A DNA stretch of 64,000 nucleotides from Prunus persica (GCF_000346465.2 NC_034009.1:29508131-29572130), one strand, 5' to 3'. Positions 1 to 13,512 are shown, numbered from the stretch's first letter. Program-made: numbers and translations. The notes: generated by a model not told the origin, from the sequence alone.

Positions 1-97
1 GAATGAAATGGGAGCAAGAGAGAGTTGGATGGGTTGGTGGAGATGAAAGGCAAGTGAGAGTGGAGAGGGTGGAAGAGTTTGGAGGGACAGGAGGCAT
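1..97 (-). CDS. possible 5' end of a divergent minus-strand gene (partial)
   Basis: Read on the minus strand, an ATG at 97-95 opens a frame that stays open to the window edge (32 codons). The peptide is rich in Ser, Thr and Pro and poor in acidic residues, starting MPPVPPNSSTLSTLTCLSS. This is the usual composition of a plastid transit peptide. An in-frame TAG lies seven codons upstream, so this ATG would be the first. The plus strand here is also open, but its Gly/Glu/Arg-rich translation looks like the shadow of this frame. No domain is visible and I cannot name the product. A head-to-head arrangement with the importin gene about 1 kb away is possible. Confidence 0.3.
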   Translation of the reverse strand, partial: MPPVPPNSSTLSTLTCLSSPPTHPTLSCSHFI

Positions 98-237
98 GTG
101 GAAGAGATTTGGTTGCTATGTGTTGGTAGAGAGGTTTGTGTTGAAGAGAATGTCTGTGAATGGAAGCTTTGCGCTACTCACATATGATTTCAAGCACACA
201 CACCAGATTAGGAGCAAATGGGAATGATAAAACTTTG

Positions 238-875
238 CCCTACATTTTCCAAGATTCGTCTACATCCCATGTCCATGTAATGGAATGCCATAGTTGTATA
301 TAGAGATTAATTTGCTGGTTCAAATGTTACCTCTTTGATGATATAATGACTATTATATACTTGAATTACTTAACATTTCAATTTAAAAAAAGAGAGAGTT
401 TATATAAAGCCATACATTGCCATTTGTAAACCAGCATGAGATGATTGAAGGTTTACTTCTTGATATCACCATTAGACGGTTAAAGATGAGTTAACAATGT
501 ACTTTAAGAAGCTAATGTTAGTCGAATGATCGAATTTGTCATTAAGACATTTTATTATTCATATACTTAATTACATTATATTTTAGATAGGTGACTGGTA
601 ATAATTGGTCTACAATGTGGAGTAATCAAACAAATCCCTTGGAGGATAATGAGATGATCGGTCATGATTCGAATCCCTTCAATTTTAAAAAAAAGAAAAA
701 AAAAACCAGCGGGGTTAGGCCCACATAATGTAACTGAGCCCAAATATAAATGACATTGCTTGACTTGGGCTTTTGACCCATAACCGCTTTATTTTCCCAA
801 CCCTATATCTTTGCGCTACGCAGTACCAACTAATTTACAGTTGTGTCACTGCACTATACTAGAGTTCGGAATCTC
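238..875. other. intergenic region upstream of the importin gene
   Basis: This stretch is AT-rich. I see no reading frame of recognisable type, no RNA gene and no clear transposon boundary. The part closest to the gene presumably holds its upstream promoter elements. Confidence 0.5.
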
Positions 876-879
876 TCCC

Positions 880-886
880 TATATAA
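880..886 (+). promoter_or_regulatory. TATA box of the importin-9-like gene
   Basis: TATATAA lies in the context CCCTATATAAGCC, about 205 bp before the start codon. This leaves room for a 5' leader of roughly 170 bp. The leader is A-rich from about 950 on. There is no other good TATA motif between here and the ATG. This is inferred from position and match to the consensus. Confidence 0.5.
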
Positions 887-1088
887 GCCAGTCGCCTACC
901 AAACTGCAAAATCCACTTCCACCTGCTTCTCTCTCCGATTCATTTCGAGGCGGGAAAAACAAAACCTACTCAGAACTGAAACATAAATTATTTAAAAACA
1001 AATATAGAAAAGTAAAAGAAAGACAGAAAGATAAAAGCTATTACTTCAACAGTTTAAATCGGATTAGGGTTTCGGTTTTGGAGTTACG

Positions 1089-2582
1089 ATGGCGAATTTC
1101 AATATCGTCGTCGATGAAGATCAGCAATGGCTGCTCAATTGCTTGTCTGCTACTCTCGACCCTAATCACGAGGTTCGCTCATTCGCCGAAGCTTCGCTTA
1201 ATCAGGCTTCTCTGCAACCAGGTCCCTCACCTGAAACCCTCGCTTTAATTTTAGTTTTCTCCTTTTTCATTGTTCCATTTTTATCTGCAATCAACACCCT
1301 TTGACGAAATTTGAATAAAATGAATTGTGGTTTGGCTTTTCTCATGCTAGGACACAAGCTGCGCTTTAGTTTTAGTTTTAGTTTGATTGGTCATTTGAAA
1401 TTCTAGCTGAAATGAGGAAAAATGAAAAATGATAAAAATGAAATTCTATATGAATGCACCTATGAGTTGGTCGCAAATCTAGTTGGTGGAGTGAATATTT
1501 TTTTGTATTCCATATTTGATTTCTTTACTCTGCTTATGGATCACGGCAACACTTAGAAATTGTTTGACGGGTTCTAATTGACTGAAGGTTTTGGAAGTGC
1601 GTTATCCAAGGTTGCTGCTAACAGGGAGCTCCCATTAGGGTTGCGCCAGATATCCTTTTTTATTATTATGGTTCTTTATGTACCATCACAAGCATCTATT
1701 TTTTTTATTATTTATTTTTTCTAATTGTGATTCCGTGGTTTATAGTTAAATATCTTCTCTTTCATATTTCATCTTTGATAACAGAACAGGGATTAGGAAG
1801 TTGCCTGTTTATTAGTGCCATCGTCTTCTTTGCTCTCTTCTTTGTCTACATTGTTTTATTCTTCTATAAGGAAAATGTAAAGCAAATGCGAGGTTGATTT
1901 TTTACTTTAACCCCTTTTCCCCTAAAAGATGAAAAGATGTGCTGGAGCTATATTTTGCATGCTGGATGCTTTGGTTAAAGGTCTCACTGTTGCATGCGGC
2001 AGGGATTTTCTTTTTTTTTCTTTCATTTATTCTCTTGTGAGGCTTAACATACTTGTACCTAGCTGCTGTCCTTCTTAAGCAGTTTATTAAGAAACACTGG
2101 CATGAGGCTGAGGAAGCATTTGAACATCCTGCTGTTTCAAGCGACGAGAAGGTATTTTCAGCTGTTGACATCTTTGGTATTTGTACTTCTATTGAAAGAG
2201 GATCCTTTTTCTTGAGCAATGAGTCTTTCATGTTTCACTAATTTTAATTACCTACCTTTGTATTTGTTTTCTTCCCCTCTTTTCCCTACGTTGCTCTGGA
2301 GTTATCACTTATATGTTTACATATGTTTTTAGGGCTTACTAGTGCACAAGTTTTCTGCCTTCCTTATCTAATTAGGTCATTTTTGCATTTTCAGGCAGTT
2401 GTACGCAGACTTCTGTTGTTGTCTTTGGATGATTCTCACAGGAAAATCTGTACAGCAATTAGTATGGCTGTTGCATCTATAGCAGTTTATGACTGGCCAG
2501 AGGTTTGGCCTGACTTATTGCCGTACCTAATGAAGTTGATAAATGATCAAACTAATATGAATGGAGGTAAGCCTTCATTTGG

Positions 2583-2613
<31 letters not shown>

Positions 2614-4329
2614 ATGTGTAACCATACAGCACTAATTTGAAATTTCTATCTTTCTCATAAGGTTCTCAAGTTAGTGGTATTGCCTAGGGTAGTTGTTGAA
2701 AATAAGTATCAGAAATGCCAAGTTTCTTTAAATTGTTTGTTGGGGCTGTTTTATATTTGAGAGCTTAATAAGTTTGCTGCTGAAGATTTGTATTTGTTCT
2801 CAAATTTTGTAGTACATGGTGCTCTAAGGTGCTTGGCTCTTCTGTCTGTTGACTTGGATGATACAGTGGTTCCAACATTAGTACCAGCCTTGTTCCCATG
2901 CTTGCTTAAAATCGTATCTTCTCCAGAGGTTGGTTTTTTATTTTTAAAATTTTAAAATTATTTATTTAAAATATTTATTTTTATAATAATTTATTTTTAT
3001 AATTTTATAAAATTGTTTTATTTTTCATTGGATTGTAATTCATTCGAGATCTTCTTAGCACCTGTGCTCCATTTTTTCAGTGGTTGCTTCTCGAAAGAAA
3101 GGGCATTAAAGTTCCTCTGTAGAATGTCTGTTATGTGAGCCTGTGTGAATATTTCCATGTTCTTGTACACATAAACTGTGGTTTCTGAATTTTTTTCAGG
3201 AGGAAACAGTTTTCATGAAATTTGAGGCACTTTTCAGTAACTGAGTTGTTACCAATTTGAGATGTTTCGGAGAGATTTATATTTCATGTCACATTTTTTG
3301 GGGGTTTCATATATGTCTTCTCATGAATGGACCTAAGCTATCTTATGCTTTATATCTTTTTGGCAGCTCGCCTCCCTTGACTTGTATCATGAGGGACAGA
3401 TAGTGCTTCCTGTTTAATATATACAGACGTCAAATTTGTGGATATTTGGTTTCTTGAATACAAGCATCCTTCCATTTATTCTGTGCTTTGATGTGAGATT
3501 TGTTTGTGCAGATGTATGACAAATATTTACGCACAAAAGCTCTTTCAATTGTTTATTCTTGTATCTCCATGTTGGGGGTGATGAGTGGTGTATATAAGGT
3601 ATTCTCTTGTCTATTCTAATTAACTTCCCAGGATATGATGTGTGGTATATTAAGCTTCTTCTATTATGGATTAACAGATTAAGATGTTTATGTTCAGACG
3701 GAAACCAGTGCATTAATAGTGCCAATGGTTAAGCCATGGATGGATCAATTCTCTAAGATCCTCAATCATCCTCTGCAATCTGAAGATCCCGATGATTGGA
3801 GCATAAGAACGGAGGTTGCTTTGATAAAAAATCTGTCATAATGTGTATACTCTAATTAGAATGGGGCATTTGATTTGTGGTTTATTTGTGCCTTTATCAT
3901 TAGGTACTGAAGTGCTTGAATCAGTTTGTTCAGAACTTTCCTAGCCTCATTGAAAGTGAATTTATGAGTAAGTTATTCATTCTTGTCAACCAATGAATCA
4001 GACGTAAACCATATAGATTCTCGTTCTGCTCATTGATAAGTCTAGTTTTCATATATTGTGCTGAATAGACCTTGTTTATTGCAGTTATTGTAGGACCATT
4101 GTGGCAAACCTTTATGACTTCTCTTGGAGTATATGTGCGATCATCTATTGAAGGTACAGAAGATCCATTTGATGGAAGATATGATTCTGATGGGGCTGAG
4201 AAAAGCCTTGATTCCTTCGTTGTCCAGGTAGGTAATCTATGGCATTTGCAGATATTATCTTATGCGCTTGTACGCCGCTCAAAATGATCAAAATTGCTTT
4301 ATTTTGATGCACTATTCTCCCCCTCCCCA

Positions 4330-4366
<37 letters not shown>

Positions 4367-7300
4367 CTTTTAGTGTGCAAGAGATTTGTTTCTAACTTAA
4401 ATATTTTGCATACATAGTTGTTTGAGTTTCTGTTGACCATTGTGGGTAGCGCAAAATTGGTAAAGGTATGCTTCAAAGATTTTGAAACCCATTTCTACTT
4501 GTTTCCTTCCTTATAGCCTACCTTCTTTTATCGTAGTAAGGTCCCTTTGTTCCCCTTTTCTTGTAGGTCATTATGAATAATGTGGAAGAGTTGACATATT
4601 ACACCATCGCTTTTCTCCAAATAACAGAACAACAGGTGGGTTTTTGCTTTGCTCTTCTTTTGTCTGTTCCTTGTTTGTACATCTTATGTAATGGACTGAA
4701 TGGTCCAGCAGAAAAGGTGTTCAATTTGTTCATATTCAGATCATAGTGTTAATGCACTCCAAATTCTTTTGCTTGAAAATTAAACACCTTAATGGTCCTA
4801 AATTCTCTTTGCATAGAATAACTGAACATAAAATTATCTCTGTATTTCATTAAAATGTCTCTCTTATCTGTATTTCATAAAGACGTTAACATGGATATGG
4901 ACTTCTTGTTTAGCTCTTATTGTTCTTCCTTCTCTATAATAAATACTTTTGTCTTATGCAAAAAAAAAAGGTCTCACTTACCTTCACATTCTAAATCTAC
5001 TTTTCTGTCTTGTTTACCTTGTGGTTATCATCATCACTCTGGTTTTCTGGACTTACATTTTCCCATGATCATTTCCTTTGGCTCCAAACTGTATCACGTC
5101 CTCAGGCACCTTAATTTGGTTTTGGCATTTCAGTTCCTTTTGTCAAGATTACTCTTTATTTGACCCTACCATATAATCCACTTTCCTCAAGATGGCTCTC
5201 TATTTCGCTATGTGAGACTAAACACTGAAACCCACTTAATTCATTATAATTATTTAACTCATATGTGCCCCTAAGTTGTTGTCATCTCATTTAATGCCTT
5301 CTTTCTTTTTTCTTTTTCCTCGCTGAGGATATAATTCCTCCTCTAGTATTATAAATTATATTTGAAATCTCATGTCTTCTTGTGCTATTATAACCTTCAG
5401 TTGAATGATTTTTATTTCTAGTATCATTTGTTGTTTTTTAATTGTCATTTTTTTTAGGTTCATACTTGGTCAATGGATGCCAACCAATTTGTAGCTGATG
5501 AGGATGATGTTACTTATAGCTGTCGTGTTTCTGGTATGCTTACATTATGCATCTCACATGCTTGTTAATTCTTCTTATGGCAACCATAACTTTGTGGTCT
5601 GAAGTTTGGAGTTTACAGCATGGTCAATTTGTTAGTTGGAACATCATAAGTGCAAATGATGTTGAATTTAGAGGAAAACATTGAACTTATCATGAAATTG
5701 AACTGACATGGCATATATCTATGAACAATAAGTCTGTCCATAAAGCGTCTGGTTTTATCATCCTAATTGAAAATCAGTATGCCAACAGTTTCCAAAAGTT
5801 TGAAAACTAACTCATTTTTGGATGGAGAAATACCATTATAATGTCTGCCCATGCAAAAAGGGTTAGTCTTCTAACTTCTGAAAAAAGTAGTCATTTTTGG
5901 ATAATGATTTTTATTTTGAGTCATTTCACCCTAAAACTCAGCATTTTGGCGGAACCCAGACCTAGGACTACCACCTTCCCACTCCACCCCAATGCCACTT
6001 GAGCTAGAACTCATGGGTAGCGGAACGATTACTGATGATGAGGGGTATAATCTCTGTGTGTGTTATTCTAGCAATAATAGTTGTTGATTTGTAACCTTCA
6101 ATATGCCATGCGCTCTTCTCCTTTCCTTTTGAAGATTATAATTTTGAATTTATTGTAAAAATTTGTTGCTCTGTATTTGGTTGCTTGTTAAGCATAGCAT
6201 GTTCTGCAGTGGGCCTCAGAGAATCCCTGGCAATCTAAGAGAAGTGGAATATGTGATTGTACAGATCATTTGACTGCATCTCACTGTTATCAGCTTTAGA
6301 AGTGGAATGACATGTTTCTTCTGATGTACTTGAGCTATTAATAGCACTTTTTCTTTCCAGGTGCACTTTTGCTTGAAGAAGTGGTGAATTCATGTGGTAC
6401 AGAAGGAATCAGAGCCATCATTGAGGCTGCAAAAAAGCGTTTTAGTGAGTCTCAAAGAGAAAAGGATGCTGGTTCTCCAATTTGGTGGAGAGTAAGTAGA
6501 AAATTTTCCCTATGTTTGTTCAGTTTTCTCCTCTGTTAACTTTCCCCCCTTCTTTTGGGTTGTATGTACTATCAGATAAGGGAGGCTACTCTTTTTGCTT
6601 TGGCTTCTCTATCAGAACAATTGCTTGAAGCAGAGGTTTGTGCTTTTTTGTTTGTTTTGAAGGGGTAGTTATTGTGTTTTGTTAAGGTTCTGATGATTGG
6701 CGCAGTTCTTTTCTTCATGAATGTTATTGAATTCCTATTTGGAAGTTGGTATACTATGATTAATTTTAGTTTACAGGATTCAGAACTGACAAGAGTTGGC
6801 TCAGGAAACCTACTGGAGCAAATAATCACGGAAGACATTGGATTAGGTTATCTCTTCTCTGCAATAACCCCCCTCTCCCCTTTTTTGTTTAAAAAAAAAG
6901 AGAAAAAAAATACAAGGTTCATTTCATTCATCAGTGAATACTTTCTGTTTTGCAGATGTACATCAATATCCCTTTCTTTATTCTCGTATCTTTTCATCAG
7001 TTGCTAAATTCTCCTCTGTGGTAACTATTGCAATATTTCCTTATCTATTTTGAAGTTAGATCATTTGGAAATATCTTTATAACATTTCTAATATTTTACA
7101 GATCAGCCATGGAGTTCTTGAGCACTTTCTCTATGCTGCTATCAAAACAATTAGCATGGATGTGTAACTTTCTCTCCCTCTCTGATATTTGTATGTACAT
7201 GAGTAACTTGTATCAAATATATATTTTCTTGACATTGTTCTGTTGTCAGGCCCCCACCTGTCAAAGTAGGTGCCTGCAGGGCTCTTTCTGAGCTCCTACC

Positions 7301-8456
7301 TGAAACAAATAAAGTTATAATTCACCCGCATCTGATGAGTTTGTTTCAATCACTGTCGGATCTTCTTAATCAGGTAATTTACAGCGAGCATAAACCTTAG
7401 TTTTATTGTTGTACTTGTTTTAAGAATTTACTATAATTCTGGTTTCAGGCATCTGATGAAACCTTGCACTTGGTACTTGAAACACTGCAAGAGGCAATTA
7501 AGGCCGGTAAGTTTTAAAGGTAGTATGAATATTATCATTTCCTTTTATCTTGATGGAGTTGGTTGAATTTGTAAGCTTTCTATATATTATATTTTGCCCT
7601 TTTATTGTATTCTCTTTTTACATTTAATAGGTTATCTGTCTCCATGCTTTGTTTTACACTAATGATAGGTTACGAATTATCGGCATCAATAGAGCCTATC
7701 ATCTCTCCTGTTGTCCTGAACATGTGGGCATCACACATTTCCGATCCTTTCATCTGTATTGATGCAATTGAAGTTATGGAGGTAATTATATGGAGCATTG
7801 TTGGTAATAACATATTTAAATGCCCACTTACAATGTTTGAGTGTACGTACAAACATTTCACTTATATATTACAATTAATCATGCGGATTGGGTGGACGAT
7901 TAGTTAAATGATTTTCATGATCTACTTTTTAAATTAACCGTACTGTTGTTTTTTAATTAACTTACTCCAGACACTGAAGAATGCTCCTGGTTGTATTCGT
8001 CCACTGGTTTCTCGAGTTTTACCATATATTTGGCCAGTCCTGAATAAGGTATGGGTTGTAAGAGTGTCTGTAATATGGATTTATATTCTCATTGTGCTTT
8101 TTTTGGTGGGTTGTGGGGCGAAAAGTATTTATTTTTGACGCATCTTGATGGTAATTTTCAGCCCCAACAGCAGCCTGATGGATTAGTAGCTGGATCAGTG
8201 GATCTGGTAACAATGTTATTGAAAGTGAGATATACTTCAGTGGATATTCATCCCTTATTTTCCTTGGCTCTTGGCTTTCCTGTTTTATCTTTAGACAGCA
8301 TCTTGGTTGTATTACCACAGTTTTAATTAAAGTTTGCGATAGCGTTGGTGCAGAATGCTCCTATTGATGTGGTGAAAACAATATATGATGCCTGTTTTGA
8401 TACTGTTATACGAATAGTCCTTCAAAGTGACGATCATAGTGAAATGCAGGTAATAT

Positions 8457-8492
<36 letters not shown>

Positions 8493-11400
8493 CCCATAAC
8501 TAAGTTTGAAGCGCCACTACATATGTAATGTATGTCAATGACTCAAGTTTGTTGTGACGACTTTGGCCAGAATGCAACGGAATGTTTAGCTGCTTTTGTA
8601 TCTGGTGGAAGACAAGATGTGCTTGCTTGGAGTGGTGATTTGGAAAATACAATGAGAAGATTGCTTGATGCAGCATCAAGGTAACCAGCTTCTTTTTCAA
8701 ACTGCATTTTTGTGTTTCATAATGTCTTGCAAACTCTTGTTTAGTTCTTTGGTTCAAATTTGCCATGTGCTTAGTGGTCTCAACTGGAAATGGAGTGCTG
8801 ATGGGTACCCTTCCTCAAAATCTCTGTTAGTGGGGGACCTGTTTTGTTTTTATTTTCATGACATTTTCTTTGAGGCCATTCTTGTTTGGAGGTTAATAAA
8901 GCCAATGCGTACTTGTTCACCATTGTGATGGATTCAACCGATGATGCTCTGCAAGTTTCTGCTTTATATGAAAATTACATGTTTTCTTGCATGCAGAAAA
9001 TAAGTCAGGTTCTGATGATATTCCTTATATACTTTCGGATTTCGTTTTGGTAGAGCATTGAATTTATATTGTTTTTAAAGAGTGATTGATCATCACAATA
9101 ATATCCGTAGGATTTTTGTGGACACTAATTACTGAAAGCTGGATGTTTCAAAACTGAGTGCAGGCTTCTAGACCCTGATTTGGATAGCTCTGGTTCTCTT
9201 TTTGTTGGGAGCTACATTCTGCAACTTATTTTGCATCTGCCATCACAGATGGCGCCCCATATTCGAGACCTGGTTGCTGCTCTTATTAGGCGCATGCAAT
9301 CTGCTCAAATAGCAGGATTGAGAAGCTCACTGCTACTCATTTTTGCTCGATTGGTATGTATCTCAACTGTTCATCTTTGTGAGTTCCTTTGGTGGCCACT
9401 TTTTAGCTTATTGTGACACACTAGTATATAGTTTTATTTGATGCTTTAATGATGTCAAGTAGAATTATAATTCATGTATAAACTTTTGTCCTTTGAAGGT
9501 TTCACTTATTTTATCCCTAGTGCATAACAAGATTTTACATTGTGAATATCCTACAGTCAATTTCATATACTGTGCTTATTTCCCAATGCGAGTACTTCTT
9601 TAGTCGGTTAATCTTTGCAGCTTCTACCTTACTAAAGGCTTCCTCATCTTTACTTTGGATTTTATGTTATATTTTAGCTGGTCTATTATGGATCAGGCAT
9701 AACTAGCCATACCTTATATGGATTAATTTTTTAATTTTGTATTTAATAGGTCCACTTAAGTGCCCCTAAAGTTGAACAGTTTATTGACCTCCTGGTCACC
9801 ATCCCAGCTGAAGGCTATGATAATTCTTTCGTCTATTTAATGTCAGAATGGACTCAGCAGCAAGGTATGTTTTTCATATTATTGTTTACTTGTCAATGTC
9901 ATATAATTGGAGCTGGATCAAAATGCAAATTTGGACTGGAATTCTCTGATTGATGCAACATATGATTTATTAAATGTAATTGCTCAAACCCAATCCTTTC
10001 CCCAGCAAAAAGTTGCATCTTATCTTATCTTCAGCGCACGATCAAATTTCCAATGTGTATGCTCAGTTGCATCTCAAATTTGTAGTCTTGGGTTATAGAT
10101 TAAAGATGAGTTTTTGAATTGGATGTAATATCAAGAGGTGGCTAAGTGACAACATAATCAAAATCCAATGTGTATGGCTAAGTAACATCTAATACGATTA
10201 CAATTATTTAATATTTTCACTTAGTAGTTAGCAGAAGAGGCTTTGAGCATACACGTGCAATTATTTAATCCATATTTGTATCTTGTTTAAAATAAAATTT
10301 TATCTAAGCCATTTAATGTTCTGAAGAGGCCAAGACTTGTTAGAGGCTATGTGAGAGTGATATAAGATATTTCTCCACATGTTAATTGAGTGCAGGTGAG
10401 ATCCAGGGGGCTTACCAAATTAAAGTCACTACTACTGCTTTGGCCTTATTACTATCATCTAGGCATGCTGAATTAACAAAAATTAACGTGCAAGGATATT
10501 TATTTCAGGTTCTACTGAAACTTTTTAATTTCGTGCACATGTTTATTTTCTCAAATGCGCTTGTTGATTCAAGAACTTACTCTTCTTGCTTTTCTAAAGT
10601 CTGCTGCTGGAATAACCACTCGCTCAAAAGCTAAATTAACTCCAGATCAGTGGACTGTGGTGCCACTTCCTGCAAAGGTATTTATTTATTTATTTTTTGA
10701 CAAACAGAAGATTAATTTGGAGCTGAGAAAGTTGTGACTGTACTGGACTTTGCTATGCTAGAGTTGTCATAGCAAGCAACTTTTGCATGGCCTAAGTACC
10801 ATGACGGTTATATATGGTGCCTAGTCCCCTAGGGGAAGCTTTAAAGGCAGACTTTCTTTTGTCTCCTAATAATTATGTTTCAGTGTAACCTTATATTGGT
10901 TAGTGCACGATTGTGCCTGGCTTGATGACTTTAGCCATTCTACAAGGAAGTTTGTCATTAACGTTTGTGCTGTCGGCAACCTTCAGGTTCAGTTGTAGAA
11001 GCCTTTTCTCATTCTCCTGCCCCTTTTTGTGTGTGCAGATAATGGCTTTACTGGCAGATGCATTGGTTGAAATCCAAGAACAGGTTGTAGCTGGTGATAA
11101 TGAGGTAATTAATCATTTGCCAAAGATTATTTGGGTAACAATAAACGTTAAGCTTTGAACCAATTCCTGCTGCAGGATAGTGACTGGGAAGAGGTTGAGG
11201 CAGACGATGTGGAACTTGATAAGGACTTGATGTATTCAGCTGGTGTTACATCCTCCGGCAGACCCTCACACCAACATCTTGAAGCAATAGCAAAAGCATT
11301 TAATAAGGTACTTTGTTGTTACTTGTATATTTATTGAAATTCCTCAGGATAACTTACCAAACTTAGCATGTTCTGAAAGGATGAGGAGGAGGATAGGTAT

Positions 11401-11816
11401 GAAGATGATCAACTAACTGTGGCTGATCCCCTTAACCAGGTATCTTGTGGGCCTATTTACATTTGCTAAGCATCATAAGTCATTTTAAATATATTAACTA
11501 TTTCATAACACCTTACAGATTAATCTGGCGAACTATCTTGCGGAGTTTTTCGTAAACTTTTCTCAGAGTGAAAGACAAATGTTTGATCATATTTTCCAGG
11601 TGAACTTCAATAATCCATTTCATTCCGATTCAATCAGTCGAAAGCATTTACTAAAAGTGATTCAATTTTTGTACCCAAAGAAAAGTGAATTCGACTCTCC
11701 TTTGATCTGGTGTAGTTATGCATGACTGCCGAGAATGTAATATCTTGTATTTTTTTAAACTGCAGAGCCTGACGCAGGATCAAAGGAATGCTATTCAAAT
11801 GGTACGAGCTCAGTGA
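1089..11816 (+). CDS. IPO9: importin-9-like karyopherin beta (33 exons)
   Basis: This is a nuclear import receptor of the importin-beta superfamily. It carries cargo through nuclear pores and would act between cytosol and nucleus under Ran-GTP control. Exons: 1089-1221, 1588-1649, 2059-2151, 2395-2566, 2813-2928, 3512-3598, 3698-3814, 3904-3967, 4085-4227, 4418-4465, 4567-4635, 5458-5533, 6361-6491, 6576-6635, 6777-6846, 6956-7020, 7102-7163, 7250-7373, 7449-7506, 7669-7781, 7971-8048, 8162-8224, 8354-8449, 8571-8680, 9164-9353, 9750-9864, 10396-10508, 10600-10677, 11039-11104, 11176-11307, 11380-11439, 11519-11599, 11766-11816. The exons total 3096 nt with no break, giving 1031 residues, about the usual length for plant importin-9. 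The N-terminus holds the importin-beta N-terminal (Ran-binding) region (RQLAAVLLKQFIKKHW). HEAT-type helices follow, with an acidic stretch near the C-terminus (DSDWEEVEADDVELDKD), as is usual in this family. All introns are GT-AG except intron 2, which is AT-AC. The identity is confident; exon joins were made by reading frame and family knowledge. Confidence 0.93.
1650..2058 (+). other. U12-type AT-AC intron (intron 2 of the importin gene)
   Basis: The exon before ends at CAG (1649) and the intron starts ATATCCTTTT. This is the canonical minor-spliceosome 5' splice site, and there is no usable GT nearby. The intron ends TTGTAC, and the next exon starts at CTA (2059), which restores the conserved frame RQ-LAAVLLKQF. 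CTTAAC at 2043-2048 matches the core of the U12 branch-site consensus, with the branch A (2047) 11 nt before the 3' AC. All three signals agree. Confidence 0.9.
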
Positions 11817-12303
11817 AGATTTTAGTGGATGTGTTATGGTTGGATTGTTTGCTCCAAAGCCAGCCATCGTCCAATTGTTTTCATAAAGGAAAAGATTATT
11901 AACCCCCAAGAAAGGGAAGGAAAAAAAAGAATCTGTATTTCAAGCCAAGGTCGCCCCGATGTGACTGCCTGCCTATGGAAGTCTCGTTTCTGTGTCGTTT
12001 ATCATATCTCAGTTATAAATGCCGAGGCCATTCAATACAAAATTTTCGAGTGCAGTTGATCAATAGCCACAATGCAGAATTATATAGAGCCATGTTTTTG
12101 TTTGATTTGTTGTGAATATTGAGAAAAACAATAATGAATTCCAATCAAGAGCATGAACATTGTAGCACCTCTACTTTCGACAGAAAAAACACACGCACAT
12201 GTATATACGGTATTCTTCGTTGTGGGAAAAAAAGGGGAATTGCATATATTTGGTAATAGATGATGGTGAAATATAACATTTATAGCTAGCAATTTATGTA
12301 ATA
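11817..12303 (+). other. 3' UTR of the importin gene and the gap to the F-box pseudogene
   Basis: About 250 bp after the TGA look like a 3' UTR. Near 12050-12090 the sequence turns AT-rich, but no strong AATAAA is present. From about 12240 on, the sequence (a tract reading GGTAATAGATGATGGTGAAATATAAC) recurs near 29400 and 54260. It is therefore the 3' flank of the minus-strand F-box copies. Confidence 0.5.
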
Positions 12304-13512
12304 TTAGGCCATACATCCTTTGACTATAGTACTTAAATTAATATCATACATCCCTTCACTATCAGGAAAAACAAAATCAATTGTTCTAAATTGTTTGGTC
12401 GTCATATCATAAAGATGCAATTGGGGTGGACCGTCGTCAAATCCCGGTGTAAGTCCATTTAAATAGTGTACTCACCTGTGTGAACTGTACCTAGAGCTTC
12501 AACGTAGCACCCACCTTCGCCATATGTTTTTTCCAACATCAAGCTAATAGTCTCCTTAACCCACACATGGTTTTGATTGTCCTTCAAAATCCATAATACG
12601 ATCTTGTCCTGCTTCCACGACTTGTCAACAAACACACCCACATATTCCCCCACCTCAACTACACATGCACTTTGTAGGCAATAAGTATCGGCTACACTTC
12701 CATCACGATAGAGATGATTATCTTGATCAACATAATCATCAAACACTTGAGCATAATCTTGGGGTAGTGGCAACACTCTGAATGTCTCCTCTCTAACGTC
12801 AAAAGCCACTATCACTTTCTGCTTCTCATGGAGCCCATTGATACACACTCCATTGACTAACCCCTCCAGAAGGTCGCTGTGTTGGTCTACCCACAATGGC
12901 CTCCACGAAGAATCTCTACCTATTGTGAATATGTTCAACAACCCAGTATCCAATTTTCCAAGTCCACTGGGATCAACACAAATGATCTGCAGAACCTTAT
13001 ACTCGTTTGTGAGGGGACTGAACCCAAAGTAATATTGAGCATTGGAAACTCCTTCTGTTAGTGCAAGCACATCGGTATGGGGAAGTTCAATGGACTCTCT
13101 AGTGGTAGGGTTAAGTATGGAAACATGGTCGTCAAACACAGTGGACGCACAAACCAAGCCATGGACACTCTGCATACCATGACAAAACGCTGTACAAGCT
13201 TTGAATTGAGTCAGGTATGAAAGTTCTGCGAGGGGTTTTGGAGCATTCTCTTTGCTCTATTTTTGTCGAGAAGTAGCGGTTATCCCCTCGGAGGCTACGC
13301 TTTTGGAAAAGGAAGTGAGTGGTGCGCTTGTCGTTGCAGTGAAAGTTGTGGAAGGCGGCGACAAAGGAAGGGCTGCGGATGAGGGAGGACCAAGACTTGC
13401 ATACGCACCGGCATCGAGTCATCAGATCCTCTGCCGGAAGCCGTGGGAGTATATGAGAGAATATGATTTTGGTTGGGAGCTCCGGGATTGGATGGTCATG
13501 ATAAGCTTCCAT
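12304..13512 (-). pseudogene. F-box protein pseudogene 1 (F-box plus FBA domain, two frameshifts, intron lost)
   Basis: F-box proteins are the substrate-recognition subunits of SCF ubiquitin ligases. From the ATG at 13512 the protein opens with an F-box (PIPELPTKIIFSHILPRLPA, then CRCVCKSWSSLI). An F-box-associated domain of the plant CPR1-like kind follows (GLVCAS, NPTTRES, YYFGFSP, EYKVL, ITIG-like strands, LWILKD, WVKETI). The frame breaks at about 13160-13175: the first frame runs into SWYAECPW where the other frame reads HGMQSVHGLVCAS. It breaks again at about 12465, after GTVHTGE, where the frame HYLNGLTPGFDDG continues to a TAA at 12304. Two later copies (51.0 and 61.1 kb) have an intron directly after the ATG codon, but here ATG and GAAGCTTATC are fused without it. 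A longer N-terminal start at 13572 exists but is likely non-native. Confidence 0.8.

Noticed and set aside
4855..5163. 102-codon frame within the importin gene
   Set aside because: It lies wholly in intron 11 of the joined model; its translation is low-complexity and unsupported.
7605..7907. Long frame over exon 20 of the importin gene
   Set aside because: Only 7669-7781 fits the family and the splice phases; the ends are intron read-through.
12459..12480. CAG-GTGAGTAC on the minus strand as a real splice donor near the end of F-box copy 1
   Set aside because: The sister copies read through this point without an intron, and the following phase matches them after a small indel. The donor-like string is most likely chance.
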